Notes: generated by a model not told the origin, from the sequence alone. A DNA stretch of 64,000 bases from Roseinatronobacter thiooxidans (GCF_001870675.1 NZ_MEHT01000045.1:248001-312000); one strand, 5' to 3'. Positions 19,306 to 28,727 are shown, counted from the stretch's first letter. Numbers and translations: made by a program.

Positions 19306-19325
19306 CTGGCGATCCAGTCAGGGTT

Positions 19326-19342
19326 AGCTTGGCAGGCAAGCT
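19326..19342 (-). other. Short hairpin between ctaC and ctaB
   Basis: AGCTTG (19326-19331) and CAAGCT (19337-19342) form a 6-bp stem with a five-base loop in the 51-base ctaC-ctaB gap. There is no T-run, so it is more likely an mRNA processing or stability feature than a terminator; it may be chance. Confidence 0.3.
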
Positions 19343-19356
19343 GTGTGTATTGCCGC

Positions 19357-20229
19357 TTAGTTCGACGCGGCGAGCTGGATACGCTCCATCCACGATGGTG
19401 CGCCTGCGAATTCGGCACCCTGACGTTCCAGCCACGCGATATAGTCTTCCTCGCTCACAACCTTGACCGTGATGGGCATATACGCGTGGTTAATCCCGCA
19501 CAGTTCCGAACACTGGCCAAAATAGATGCCTTCTTCTTCGGCATTGAACCACAATTCGGCCAGACGTCCGGGAACACCATCCTGTTTCACCCCGAAGGCA
19601 GGCATCGCCCAAGAATGGATCACGTCACCCGCTGTAACTTGCAGCACAACGTTTTTGCCGACAGGCACCACCATCGCAGTGTCAGTGGCCAGCAAATACA
19701 GATCATCTGTGTAGCCGTAATCCGCCAGTTCCTCACGCTCCAGCATGAATTGCGAGAACTGAACACCATGATCGACATATTCATAATCCCAATACCACTG
19801 AAGACCCGTCACTTTGATGGTGACATCGGCTTCAGGCATGATCTGCTGGTGGCGCAGCGCGGGAAAGGTGAACAGCGCGATAAACAGCAAGATCAGCGCA
19901 GGCACGACCGTCCACGCCACTTCGATCGTGGTGTTGTGCGTGAAGCGCGCAGGCTCTGGGTTGGCGCGGCGGTTGTGGAACACGATGACCCAGATCAGCA
20001 GACCCGTCACAAAAATCGTGACCGGCACGATGATCCACATCAGCAGGTTGTCCAGAAACAACACTTCGCGCGCAAGGGCTGTATATGGCGTCTGCAACGC
20101 GATGCCATCCGGCACGGGTGCTCCAAGCACAGGCAGTTGCGGCAGCAGGTCATCCGCAGCAGCCTGAAACGCAGTCAGACCAGCCATAGCGGCAGCGGCC
20201 ATTGACGAAAGGGCTTTTGAAAGTCGCAT
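19357..20229 (-). CDS. ctaC: Cytochrome c oxidase subunit II
   Basis: A 290-residue CuA-bearing subunit that accepts electrons from cytochrome c. There is a cleavable signal peptide (about 1-25, ending FQAAA), two transmembrane hairpin helices (about 60-80 and 100-120), and a periplasmic cupredoxin domain. The CuA ligands are visible in CSELCGINHAYMP: both Cys, the Glu, His and Met. The aromatic electron-entry patch is in GLQWYWDYEY. It is first in the minus-strand cta operon. Confidence 0.97.
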   Translation of the reverse strand: MRLSKALSSMAAAAMAGLTAFQAAADDLLPQLPVLGAPVPDGIALQTPYTALAREVLFLDNLLMWIIVPVTIFVTGLLIWVIVFHNRRANPEPARFTHNTTIEVAWTVVPALILLFIALFTFPALRHQQIMPEADVTIKVTGLQWYWDYEYVDHGVQFSQFMLEREELADYGYTDDLYLLATDTAMVVPVGKNVVLQVTAGDVIHSWAMPAFGVKQDGVPGRLAELWFNAEEEGIYFGQCSELCGINHAYMPITVKVVSEEDYIAWLERQGAEFAGAPSWMERIQLAASN

Positions 20230-20457
20230 CTTCGGTTCCCGTTCTTATTACTGCGGCACAAGGCCGCAAATTGCAGCGCAATTCCACCTTTGCCACGGCA
20301 TGCAATGGAATCCCGTTGAGCTTTGTATTCGTAAAACCATATTAGACGTGACAGAACAAGCAAAACCGATGCGACACATCGCCATTTGTTGATATGGATC
20401 AACGACAGGCAAAACGACAGGTGCCGCAGCGCAGCAAACCCAGAGAAGGCCACAGCC
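20230..20457. other. Divergent intergenic region, ctaC / tldD
   Basis: This must contain the promoters of both the cta operon and tldD; I could not pick convincing -35/-10 pairs. The ctaC leader contains a 6-bp hairpin (TGCGGC 20252-20257 / GCCGCA 20263-20268). No further gene is supported. Confidence 0.4.
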
Positions 20458-21879
20458 ATGAGCGACAGTGATTTCCGCCCTTTTGAGACAGCATTCGACA
20501 AGGAAGATGCGCTTGAAGTGCTGCGCGCCGCCACGGCAGGTGCGGATGATGGCGAGATTTTTGCCGAAAAACGCGTGTCCGAATCGATCTTGCTGGATGA
20601 CCAGCGCATCAAATCCGCCAGCTACAACGCGTCAGAAGGGTTTGGCCTGCGTGCCGTGCGCGGCGAGGTGACGGGCTATGCGCATTCTACACATATGAAT
20701 ATCAATGCCTTGCGCCGTGCCGCCGAAACCGCGCGGCTGGCCGTTACCGATGGCGGCGGCAGTCTGGCCGATGCGCCGCAGCGCACAAACCAGCGCCTTT
20801 ATACAGATGCCGATCCGATTGCGGGCGCGGCCTTCGCCGTCAAGCTGGAGTTGATGCGCGAGGTTGATGAGTTCCTGCGCAGCCTTGACCGGCGCGTTGT
20901 GCAAGTGTCCGTCTCGATGGCCGCCGCGATGCAGCATATCGAGATATTGCGCCCCGATGGCCTGCACCTGCGCGACACCCGCCCGATGAGCCGGCTGAAC
21001 ATCTCGGTCATTGCCGAAGACAACGGGCGGCGCGAATCAGGCTCTGCCGGTGGGGGCGGGCGCACAGGGCTGGATGGTGTGATGCAGCGCGACACATGGC
21101 AGGGCATGGCCCGCGAGGCGCTGCGAATCGCCTTGGTCAATCTGGAAGCAGAACCGGCACCCGCGGGCGTGATGGATGTGGTGCTTGGCCCCGGTTGGCC
21201 CGGCATATTGCTGCACGAGGCTGTGGGCCACGGGCTGGAAGGGGATTTCAACCGCAAGGGCAGTTCTGCCTTTGCGGGGCTTCTGGGCAAGCAGGTCGCG
21301 TCAAAAGGCGTGAACGTGCTGGATGATGGCACAATCCCCGACCGGCGCGGGTCAATCAGCATCGATGACGAAGGCACGCCCTCGGCGCGCAATGTGCTGA
21401 TAGAAGATGGTGTATTGGTGGGCTATATGCAGGACCGTCAGAATGCGCGCCTGATGGGGGTTGCGCCCACAGGCAACGGGCGGCGCGAATCCTACGCGCA
21501 TGCCCCGATGCCGCGCATGACCAACACCTATATGCTGGGCGGCGAGTCTGCGCCCGAAGATATTGTGGCCGATCTGAAAGACGGAATTTACGCTGTGGGC
21601 TTTGGTGGCGGGCAGGTCGATATCACCAATGGCAAGTTCGTATTCTCCTGCACCGAAGCCTACCGCGTGAAGGATGGCAAGGTCCTGGCGCCGGTCAAAG
21701 GGGCCACGCTGATAGGGGACGGCGCGACCGCGCTGACAAAAATTCGCGCGCTTGGCAATGACATGGCGCTTGATCCGGGCATGGGCACCTGCGGCAAGGC
21801 GGGGCAATGGGTGCCAGTGGGCGTGGGCCAGCCCACCTTGATGATTGGCGGGCTGACAGTGGGCGGCAGCGCGGCCTGA
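20458..21879 (+). CDS. tldD: Metalloprotease TldD
   Basis: A 473-residue subunit of the TldD/TldE zinc protease, known for microcin maturation and general peptide degradation. The catalytic motif HEAVGHGLEGD begins at His-253, with Glu-254 and His-258. The N-terminal domain and the C-terminal region ending MIGGLTVGGSA match the active TldD subunit, not the inactive TldE/PmbA. Its partner is not in the window. The start is ATG 20458 with GAGAAGG upstream. Confidence 0.95.
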   Translation: MSDSDFRPFETAFDKEDALEVLRAATAGADDGEIFAEKRVSESILLDDQRIKSASYNASEGFGLRAVRGEVTGYAHSTHMNINALRRAAETARLAVTDGGGSLADAPQRTNQRLYTDADPIAGAAFAVKLELMREVDEFLRSLDRRVVQVSVSMAAAMQHIEILRPDGLHLRDTRPMSRLNISVIAEDNGRRESGSAGGGGRTGLDGVMQRDTWQGMAREALRIALVNLEAEPAPAGVMDVVLGPGWPGILLHEAVGHGLEGDFNRKGSSAFAGLLGKQVASKGVNVLDDGTIPDRRGSISIDDEGTPSARNVLIEDGVLVGYMQDRQNARLMGVAPTGNGRRESYAHAPMPRMTNTYMLGGESAPEDIVADLKDGIYAVGFGGGQVDITNGKFVFSCTEAYRVKDGKVLAPVKGATLIGDGATALTKIRALGNDMALDPGMGTCGKAGQWVPVGVGQPTLMIGGLTVGGSAA

Positions 21880-21975
21880 GCGGGCACTGCAAAAACTTTG
21901 CGAGCGGTCGGAAAATTTACTTCGTCTTAACTATCATAGGGCAATGTGGGGAAAGAATGAGGCGAGGTTGTTGGA

Positions 21976-23115
21976 ATGGCGAAAGATTTGTTTTCTTCTC
22001 ACCCACCCTTCACCCCACCCACGACGGAGGAAGACAGGCTATCCTGGCTTCGCCTCATTCGCTCGCCCCGCGTGGGGCCTGCAACCTTTCACCGGCTGAT
22101 GTCGGAACATGGCTGTGCCACCACCGCGCTTGACGTGCTGCCTTCGCTGGCCAAGGCCGCTGGCGTCGATGGCTACAGCCCGTGCGCGCGCGAAGTGGCG
22201 CAAGCCGAGATCGAGCTTGCACGCGCCAAGGGCGCGCGCATGCTATGTCTTGGAACAGACGCCTATCCGCATACACTGGCCAGCATTTCTGACGCGCCGC
22301 CGCTATTGTGGTGCATCGGCAAACGCGCGCCCATCCTGCGCCCGATGGTGGCCCTTGTGGGCGCGCGCAATGCCTCCAGCCTTGGCACGCGCATGGCGCG
22401 CGCGCTCGCCGAAGGGCTGGGGCATGAAGGGTATACGATTGTTTCGGGCCTTGCGCGCGGGGTCGATGCCGCCGCCCATCATGCCAGCCTGAAGACAGGC
22501 ACAATCGCTGTCATGGGCGGCGGGGTAGACGTGATCTACCCCACAGAAAACACCGTGCTTGCCGCAGCCATCGCCGATCAGGGCCTGCGCCTGTCCGAAC
22601 AACCCATGAGCCTGCACCCCCAAGCCCGCCATTTCCCGCCGCGCAACCGAATCATCTCTGGGCTGGCGCTGGCCGTGGTGGTGGTTGAAGCCGCCGAGAA
22701 ATCGGGCACCCTGATTACCGTGCGCGATGCGCTGGATCAGGGTCGCGAGATTATGGCCGTTCCGGGCCACCCCGTTGACGGGCGCGCAGGCGGCTGCAAC
22801 CGCCTGATCCGCGAAGGGGCAACCCTTGTGCGCCATGTCGAAGATGTGTTGGAAGTGTTGCGCCGGTTGCAGGCCAAGCAGGGCCAACCACCAGCCCCTG
22901 AACCCGACACCACGCCCCCTGCCCCGCAACCCGCCCCCGCGTCGCAAGAGTTGCACCAGCGCATTCTGGACCTGCTAGGCCCCAGCCCTGTTGCCGAAGA
23001 CCAGCTTATCCGCGACCTCTCGCTATCTGCCGCCACAATTTCCCCCGCGCTTGTGATGATGGAAATGCAAGGGGTGGTGCGCCGTCATCCCGGCGGGCTG
23101 GTCAGCCGAAACTAG
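21976..23115 (+). CDS. dprA: DNA processing protein DprA
   Basis: A 379-residue protein that protects incoming single strands during natural transformation and loads RecA. The order is an N-terminal helical/SAM-like domain (about 15-90), then the Rossmann-type DprA domain with LVGARNASSLGTRMA, SGLARGVDAAAHHASL, GGGVDVIYPTEN and FPPRNRIISGLA. A Pro-rich linker (about 300-325) leads to a winged-helix domain (about 325-379). All signature motifs are intact. A C-rich tract at 22002-22020 falls in its first codons. Confidence 0.95.
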   Translation: MAKDLFSSHPPFTPPTTEEDRLSWLRLIRSPRVGPATFHRLMSEHGCATTALDVLPSLAKAAGVDGYSPCAREVAQAEIELARAKGARMLCLGTDAYPHTLASISDAPPLLWCIGKRAPILRPMVALVGARNASSLGTRMARALAEGLGHEGYTIVSGLARGVDAAAHHASLKTGTIAVMGGGVDVIYPTENTVLAAAIADQGLRLSEQPMSLHPQARHFPPRNRIISGLALAVVVVEAAEKSGTLITVRDALDQGREIMAVPGHPVDGRAGGCNRLIREGATLVRHVEDVLEVLRRLQAKQGQPPAPEPDTTPPAPQPAPASQELHQRILDLLGPSPVAEDQLIRDLSLSAATISPALVMMEMQGVVRRHPGGLVSRN

Positions 23116-23281
23116 CCCCGCGCCACCCGAAATACCCCCCGCCTACCCGCGCCAGACCCGCTATGCGCGACGCAGCAATCTGACACCACAGCACTGCCGC
23201 GCATTGACATTGGCCCCCACCCTCACACATGTAAGGCCAGTTGAACGGGCTGGGATGGCCCGCATTTACCAGAGGAATTTC

Positions 23282-25855
23282 ATGGCCGTTGTCGTCGTCG
23301 AGTCGCCCGCCAAGGCGAAAACCATCAACAAATACCTTGGCCCTGGCTACACTGTTCTGGCCTCTTACGGGCATGTGCGCGACCTGCCGCCCAAGGATGG
23401 CTCGGTCGATACAGAACATGATTTCGAGATGTCTTGGGAAGTGGCCAGCGACTCGCGCAAGCACCTCAAGGCGATTTCCGACGCGCTTAAACTTGACAAT
23501 GAACTGATCCTTGCGACCGACCCCGACCGCGAGGGCGAGGCGATATCGTGGCACCTGACCGAAGCGCTGGCAAAATCGCGCGCGCTGAAAAAGGACACGC
23601 CCGTGCGGCGCGTGGTGTTCAACGCGATCACAAAATCCGCTGTCACCGAAGCCATGAAAAACCCGCGCGATGTGGATATGCCGCTGGTGCATGCCTATCT
23701 GGCGCGCCGCGCGCTGGATTATCTGGTGGGCTTCAACCTTAGCCCTGTGCTGTGGCGCAAATTGCCCGGCTCGAAATCGGCGGGGCGGGTGCAATCGGTC
23801 TGCCTGCGCCTGATTGTCGAGCGCGAGATGGAAATCGAGGCGTTTCGCGCGCAGGAATACTGGACTGTGTCTGCCGCGCTGGGAACCCCGCGTGGGCAGG
23901 ATTTCACCGCCAAGCTGGTCAGCCTTGCGGGCAAGAAGCTGGATAAATTCGACATCGCCACGTCAGAGGCGGCGGAACTGGCCGTGCAGGCCGTGCGCTC
24001 GCGCGATCTGGCGGTTACTTCGGTCGAGGCGAAACCGGCCAGCCGCAACCCCTCTGCCCCGTTCATGACATCGACCTTGCAGCAAGAGGCAAGCCGCAAA
24101 TTCGGCATGGGTGCCAAGCATTGCATGTCCACCGCGCAGCGCCTGTATGAAGCGGGCCATATCACCTATATGCGGACAGACGGCATCGACATGGCCCCCG
24201 AGGCCGTGATGGCCGCGCGCGATGTGATCAAGGACCGCTACGGCGCGGAATATGTGCCAAAATCGCCGCGCATGTATAAAAACAAGGCCAAGAACGCGCA
24301 GGAAGCGCATGAATGTATCCGGCCCACAGATATGGCGGTCAGCCCTGACAAGCTGAAGATTTCCGACACCGACCAGCGCAAGCTGTATGACCTGATCTGG
24401 AAGCGCACCATTGCAGGCCAGATGGAAGCGGCGCGTCTGGAGCGCACAACCGTCGAGATCGGGTCGAAAGACGGGCAAGTTGGCTTGCGCGCCACAGGTC
24501 AGGTTGTGTTGTTTGACGGCTTTCTGAAGGTCTATGAAGAAGGGCGCGATGATGTCATCGATGATGACGACAAGCGCTTGCCGCAAATGGCCGCGGGCGA
24601 TGCGATGGTCAAACACAACGTCACGCCAGAGCAGCATTTCACCCAGCCACCCCCCCGCTATACCGAGGCCACGCTGGTCAAGCGCATGGAAGAACTCGGC
24701 ATTGGCCGCCCATCCACCTATGCCAGCATCGTCACCACGATTCAGGATCGCGGCTATGTCACCAAAGACAAGAACCGCCTGATCGCGCAGGACAAGGGGC
24801 GCTTGGTCACCATCTTTCTGGTCAATTACTTTGGCCGGTATCTGGAATATGATTTCACAGCAGAGCTGGAAGGCCAGCTTGATGACGTCTCGTCAGGGGA
24901 TCGGGACTATAAGGATGTGCTGGCCCGCTTCTGGCGCGATTTTTCGGCTGCGATTGCGGAAACATCCGAATTGCGCATCACCGAAGTGCTGGAAAAAATT
25001 GACGAGGTGCTGGCCCCGCATCTGTACCCGCCGCGCGAAGATGGCACCGACCCGCGCGCTTGCCCCAAATGCGGCGCAGGGCGGCTGAACCTGAAAACCG
25101 CGCGCTCTGGCGGGGCGTTTATCGGCTGCAACAACTACCCCGATTGCCGCTATACCCGCCCGCTTGCCGGCGAAGACGAAGGCAATGCCGAATTGTCGGG
25201 CGATGGCAAGTTGCTGGGCCATGACAATGGCGACCCCATCAGCCTGCGCACAGGCCGCTTCGGCCCTTATGTGCAGCGCGGCGAGGCCACCAAGGAAGAC
25301 CCGAAACCCCCGCGCGCTTCGCTGCCCAAAGGGTGGGAGGTTGACAGCATCGATCTGGACCGCGCGCTTATGCTGTTATCCCTGCCCCGCCCCATCGGCC
25401 CCCACCCCGAAGATGGCGAGTTGATCGAGGCAGGCATAGGCCGCTACGGCCCCTTCGTGAAACACGGCAAGAAATACGCCAACCTGCCCGAGGTGGATGA
25501 GGTGTTCACAATCGGCATGAATCGCGCGGTCGAAGTGCTGGCTTCCAAGCCCATACGGGGGGGCGCTGCGGCGGCGGAACCGTTGAAAGAGCTGGGCGCG
25601 CACCCCGATGGCGGCGATTTGGCGGTTATGAAGGGGCGCTACGGGCCTTATGTGAAATGGGACAAGGTGAATGCGACCCTGCCCAAGGACATGGCACCAG
25701 AAGATATAACGCTGGAACAGGCGATTGAGTTGGTGAATGCCAAGGCGGCCACCAAAGGCAAGAAAAAACCGGCAGCGAAGAAACCCGCAGCCAAGAAACC
25801 TGCCGCGAAAAAGCCCGCCGCAAAGAAGAAGCCGGCCGCAAAGCCAGCAAAATAA
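23282..25855 (+). CDS. topA: DNA topoisomerase I
   Basis: An 857-residue type IA topoisomerase relaxing negative supercoils. The TOPRIM domain starts at ESPAKAKTINKYL (7-19) and contains DPDREGEAI; the catalytic tyrosine is Tyr-296 in ITYMRTDG. A single four-cysteine zinc finger (CPKCG ... GCNNYPDC) lies near 594-622, followed by the alphaproteobacterial C-terminal repeats (GRYGPFVKHGKKYANLP type). The tail is a lysine/alanine/proline array. The start is ATG 23282 with AGAGGA upstream; the in-frame ATG at 23204 is not preceded by a ribosome site. Confidence 0.97.
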   Translation: MAVVVVESPAKAKTINKYLGPGYTVLASYGHVRDLPPKDGSVDTEHDFEMSWEVASDSRKHLKAISDALKLDNELILATDPDREGEAISWHLTEALAKSRALKKDTPVRRVVFNAITKSAVTEAMKNPRDVDMPLVHAYLARRALDYLVGFNLSPVLWRKLPGSKSAGRVQSVCLRLIVEREMEIEAFRAQEYWTVSAALGTPRGQDFTAKLVSLAGKKLDKFDIATSEAAELAVQAVRSRDLAVTSVEAKPASRNPSAPFMTSTLQQEASRKFGMGAKHCMSTAQRLYEAGHITYMRTDGIDMAPEAVMAARDVIKDRYGAEYVPKSPRMYKNKAKNAQEAHECIRPTDMAVSPDKLKISDTDQRKLYDLIWKRTIAGQMEAARLERTTVEIGSKDGQVGLRATGQVVLFDGFLKVYEEGRDDVIDDDDKRLPQMAAGDAMVKHNVTPEQHFTQPPPRYTEATLVKRMEELGIGRPSTYASIVTTIQDRGYVTKDKNRLIAQDKGRLVTIFLVNYFGRYLEYDFTAELEGQLDDVSSGDRDYKDVLARFWRDFSAAIAETSELRITEVLEKIDEVLAPHLYPPREDGTDPRACPKCGAGRLNLKTARSGGAFIGCNNYPDCRYTRPLAGEDEGNAELSGDGKLLGHDNGDPISLRTGRFGPYVQRGEATKEDPKPPRASLPKGWEVDSIDLDRALMLLSLPRPIGPHPEDGELIEAGIGRYGPFVKHGKKYANLPEVDEVFTIGMNRAVEVLASKPIRGGAAAAEPLKELGAHPDGGDLAVMKGRYGPYVKWDKVNATLPKDMAPEDITLEQAIELVNAKAATKGKKKPAAKKPAAKKPAAKKPAAKKKPAAKPAK
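25755..25850 (+). repeat. Lys-Pro-Ala repeat array at the topA 3' end
   Basis: The last roughly 30 codons repeat a KKPAA unit four to five times before a final KPAK. This basic tail probably adds non-specific DNA affinity, as in other actinobacterial and alphaproteobacterial TopA tails. The codons vary between AAG and AAA and GCC, GCG and GCA, so the repeat is kept at protein rather than DNA level. Confidence 0.8.
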
Positions 25856-25895
25856 CCGCAAGACCGGCCAGAGGTTGACTTCGCTGCAACGCCGC

Positions 25896-25920
25896 GTCAC
25901 TTATTTTGCAACCAAGTGAC
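25896..25920. promoter_or_regulatory. Perfect inverted repeat upstream of scoA
   Basis: GTCACTT (25896-25902) and AAGTGAC (25914-25920) are exact inverted copies with 11 bases between. It ends two bases before the scoA ribosome-binding site (GAGGGAG, 25923-25929). It could be an operator for a dimeric regulator of ketone-body or CoA-transferase genes, or an mRNA hairpin masking the ribosome site. Confidence 0.4.
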
Positions 25921-25937
25921 ATGAGGGAGTTTTGGCG

Positions 25938-26633
25938 ATGAAAAAGGTCTACGGCTCTGCGACAGAGGCCCTTGACGGGCTTTTGTTCGACGGGATGACG
26001 ATTGCCGCAGGCGGGTTTGGCCTGTGCGGCATTCCCGAACTGTTGATCGATGCCATCCGCGCGGCAGGCACGAAGGACATTACCATCGCGTCCAACAATT
26101 GCGGGGTGGATGATTTTGGCTTGGGCGTGCTGCTGAAGACCCGCCAGATCAAGAAGATGATGTCGTCTTATGTGGGCGAGAATGCCGAATTCATGCGCCA
26201 ATACCTGTCGGGCGAGTTGGAGCTGGAATTCAACCCCCAAGGCACGCTGGCCGAACGTATGCGCGCAGGCGGCGCGGGCATTGCCGGGTTTTACACCAAA
26301 ACCGGCGTCGGCACTGTCATTGCCGAAGGCAAGGAATACAAGGAATTCGGCGGCGAGACCTATATTCTGGAACGCGGCATCTTTGCGGATCTGTCCATCG
26401 TCAAGGCTTGGAAGGCCGACACCACCGGCAACGCGATTTTTCGCAAGACCGCGCGCAACTTCAACCCGCCTGCGGCGAAATGCGGGAAAATCTGCGTGCT
26501 GGAGGTGGAAGAGATCGTGGAACCCGGCACGCTGGACCCGGACAATATCCACCTGCCCGGCATCTATGTGAACCGGCTGATCCAGGGGCAGCACGAGAAA
26601 CGCATCGAACAGCGCACAGTGCGCACGGCTTGA
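25938..26633 (+). CDS. scoA: 3-oxoacid CoA-transferase subunit A
   Basis: A 231-residue alpha subunit of succinyl-CoA:3-ketoacid CoA transferase, which activates acetoacetate with CoA from succinyl-CoA. The glycine-rich motif [10 protein letters not shown] is at 25-34, and the conserved [12 protein letters not shown] and [15 protein letters not shown] stretches follow. I start at ATG 25938 because the GAGGGAG site is eight bases upstream; the in-frame TTG at 25932 would be too close. scoB follows after 13 bases. Confidence 0.93.
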   Translation: MKKVYGSATEALDGLLFDGMTIAAGGFGLCGIPELLIDAIRAAGTKDITIASNNCGVDDFGLGVLLKTRQIKKMMSSYVGENAEFMRQYLSGELELEFNPQGTLAERMRAGGAGIAGFYTKTGVGTVIAEGKEYKEFGGETYILERGIFADLSIVKAWKADTTGNAIFRKTARNFNPPAAKCGKICVLEVEEIVEPGTLDPDNIHLPGIYVNRLIQGQHEKRIEQRTVRTA

Positions 26634-26646
26634 GGGGGAAAGACAT

Positions 26647-27276
26647 ATGGCATGGGACCGCAACCAGATGGCCGCGCGTGCGGCGCAGGAATTGCAAGAC
26701 GGGATGTATGTGAACCTTGGCATCGGGATTCCGACGCTGGTGGCCAATTACATTCCCGAAGGCGTGCAGGTCACGCTGCAATCGGAAAACGGGATGCTGG
26801 GCATTGGCCCTTTCCCGACTGAAAACGAAGTCGACGCAGACCTGATCAACGCAGGCAAACAGACGGTCACGGCCCTGCCGCATACCGCCTATTTCGACAG
26901 CGCGGAATCATTCGCAATGATTCGCGGCGGCAAGATCAACATGGCGATCCTTGGCGCGATGGAAGTGGCGGGAAATGGCGACATTGCCAACTGGATGATC
27001 CCGGGCAAGCTGGTCAAGGGCATGGGCGGCGCGATGGACCTTGTCGCAGGCGTGGCGCGCGTGATCGTGGTGATGGACCACACCAACAAGGCGGGCGACT
27101 CCAAGGTGCTGCAAGCCTGCACCCTGCCCCTGACAGCCCAAGGCGTGGTCAAGCGCATCATCACCAATCTGGGCGTGCTGGATGTGGTCGAGGGCGGCCT
27201 GAAGATCGTGGAATGCGCCGAAGGTGTCACCGAAGACGAAATTCGCGCCGCGACTGAGGCAACACTCGTGAACTGA
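26647..27276 (+). CDS. scoB: 3-oxoacid CoA-transferase subunit B
   Basis: A 209-residue beta subunit. The catalytic glutamate is Glu-47 in the SENG signature (LQSENGMLG), which forms the glutamyl-CoA thioester. [13 protein letters not shown] and the later [19 protein letters not shown] are family hallmarks. It pairs with scoA directly upstream. It ends 18 bases before the convergent lytic transglycosylase, with a hairpin between them. Confidence 0.94.
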   Translation: MAWDRNQMAARAAQELQDGMYVNLGIGIPTLVANYIPEGVQVTLQSENGMLGIGPFPTENEVDADLINAGKQTVTALPHTAYFDSAESFAMIRGGKINMAILGAMEVAGNGDIANWMIPGKLVKGMGGAMDLVAGVARVIVVMDHTNKAGDSKVLQACTLPLTAQGVVKRIITNLGVLDVVEGGLKIVECAEGVTEDEIRAATEATLVN

Positions 27277-27285
27277 ACAGGTCAG

Positions 27286-27304
27286 GGCGGGCGTTCAGCC
27301 CGCC
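27286..27304. terminator. Hairpin between scoB and the transglycosylase gene
   Basis: GGCGGGC and GCCCGCC form a perfect 7-bp stem around a five-base loop that contains the stop codon of the minus-strand gene. There is no T-run on either strand, so it is at best a weak bidirectional terminator. Confidence 0.4.
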
Positions 27305-28167
27305 TGCCCGATCTTGAACACGCAGCCATCTGTCGGCAGTTCGGGCACAGTTGCGCATAACCCGCGCGCGACCAGCCACGCGGCCAGCACCTTAGGCACA
27401 TAATCGCGGGTTTCAGCGAAGGGCGGCACGCCGTTATTGCGCCGCACGGCCCCCTCGCCCGCATTATACCCGGCAAGGGCCAGCACAACGTCATTGTCAA
27501 AATGCTTCAGCAGCCAGTCAAGATACTGAATGCCGCCACGAATATTCTGTGCAGTGTCAAAGGCATTTGTTACGCCAAAGCGTTCTGCCGTGGCGGGGAT
27601 CAACTGCATCAGGCCCTGCGCACCCGCCGAACTGACAGCTTCCGCGCGGCCTGCTGATTCGACCGAAATCACAGCCAATGCCAAAGCGGGCGAAACGCTT
27701 GTCCCAACCGAGGCGCGCAAGATATGCGCGCCATGCGCGCTGGCAATGTCTTGCAGGGATTGCATGCGCGGAGCACGCACCGACCGCCCCGCGACAGGAG
27801 AGTTCAGCGCGGCCACCGCAGACAGGAAGCGGCCGGATTTATCTTCCAGCTTGGGCGAGACAGATTCCCAGAACCACGCATAGCCCGATGCAGGCGCCTG
27901 CCCCTGTGGGGCGCGCGGCACAATGACCGGCGCGACCTTCGGGGCAACGGCCAGCATGCGGGCTTGCTCTTCCGGATCGATCTGCACTGTGATTCGGGGG
28001 CCGGACTGGACGGGCGCAACCTGCACCCGCCGGAACGAGAAATCGCCCCGAATCGGGGCGGCGGCAGGGGCCGCGTCTTGGGCCTGCGCTGATTCGGGCA
28101 CAGCGGCACAGATGCTGAAAATGGCATAACAAAAGATAAATCGGCGCGTGAGCCAGAAAAATGACAT
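27295..28167 (-). CDS. Lytic murein transglycosylase (SLT domain)
   Basis: A 290-residue exported enzyme cleaving peptidoglycan glycan strands. A signal peptide covers about 1-30 (FIFCYAIFSICAAVPESAQAQ region). A low-complexity linker precedes a C-terminal SLT domain in which catalytic Glu-170 sits in ISVESAG, followed by GAQGLMQLIPATAERFGV and the ALAGYNAGEGAV motif. I chose ATG 28167 because the longer reading has no signal sequence at its N-terminus. It is divergent from the flp pilin and may open the wall for pilus passage; that link is inference. Confidence 0.9.
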   Translation of the reverse strand: MSFFWLTRRFIFCYAIFSICAAVPESAQAQDAAPAAAPIRGDFSFRRVQVAPVQSGPRITVQIDPEEQARMLAVAPKVAPVIVPRAPQGQAPASGYAWFWESVSPKLEDKSGRFLSAVAALNSPVAGRSVRAPRMQSLQDIASAHGAHILRASVGTSVSPALALAVISVESAGRAEAVSSAGAQGLMQLIPATAERFGVTNAFDTAQNIRGGIQYLDWLLKHFDNDVVLALAGYNAGEGAVRRNNGVPPFAETRDYVPKVLAAWLVARGLCATVPELPTDGCVFKIGQAG

Positions 28168-28511
28168 CGGATTTACAGCTCTTTTATACTTTTGCGCCAG
28201 TATGCAGGGTCGAAACCGCCCTGACCATATGTTTCTGGGCAGCAGGCTTTCACACAGAACTGGTGTTGCAGACCTGCCGTTTCGGAAGATTGGCGCCAGA
28301 TTGAAAACAATGAAACAGGAATTAATCCAGCTTTGCAAAGAAACGAAACAATGCCCGAAATCACGCAAGAACATACCCTAAATTGGTCCGAAACATGCCC
28401 CATTCTGGACATTGTTCAGGGGCTATATGGGTCTCAGCCAAGCGGTGAACAACACTGGTAACCGAGTGACCCGAGGCTGAGTAGAAACGTTCAAACCTGG
28501 AGAAATATAAA
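28168..28511. other. Gene-free stretch upstream of flp
   Basis: A 344-base divergent region between the transglycosylase and flp. It is less GC-rich than its surroundings. I see a perfect 10-bp palindrome CTTTGCAAAG (28331-28340) and the flp ribosome site (GGAG, about 28499). No convincing sigma-70 pair and no supported coding sequence were found. Confidence 0.4.
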
Positions 28512-28727
28512 ATGACTTTTTTTGCAAACATCAAAAACTTCGCCGCAGATGAATCTGGTGCCGTAACTGTTGACTGGGTTGTTCTGACCGCTGCGATTGT
28601 GGGCCTGGGCATTGCTGTTGTCACTTCGGTGCGCACCGGGGTCTCCACTTTGGGAAACAATATTAGCACGTCGCTCACAACCGGCACAGTGACAGGCATT
28701 GGCAACGTCAACCCAGCTCCACAGTGA
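28512..28727 (+). CDS. flp: Flp/Fap-type IVb pilin
   Basis: A 71-residue pilin precursor, the structural subunit of the Tad pilus. A short leader (1-16) ends in Gly-16; the predicted mature chain begins A-V-T-V-D-W and continues into a hydrophobic helix (VVLTAAIVGLGIAVV). The C-terminal half is Gly/Thr/Ser-rich. The usual Glu+5 and Tyr+6 of Flp pilins are Asp and Trp here. The gene is preceded by GGAG and followed by a strong terminator, so it can be expressed as a separate abundant message. Confidence 0.88.
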   Translation: MTFFANIKNFAADESGAVTVDWVVLTAAIVGLGIAVVTSVRTGVSTLGNNISTSLTTGTVTGIGNVNPAPQ

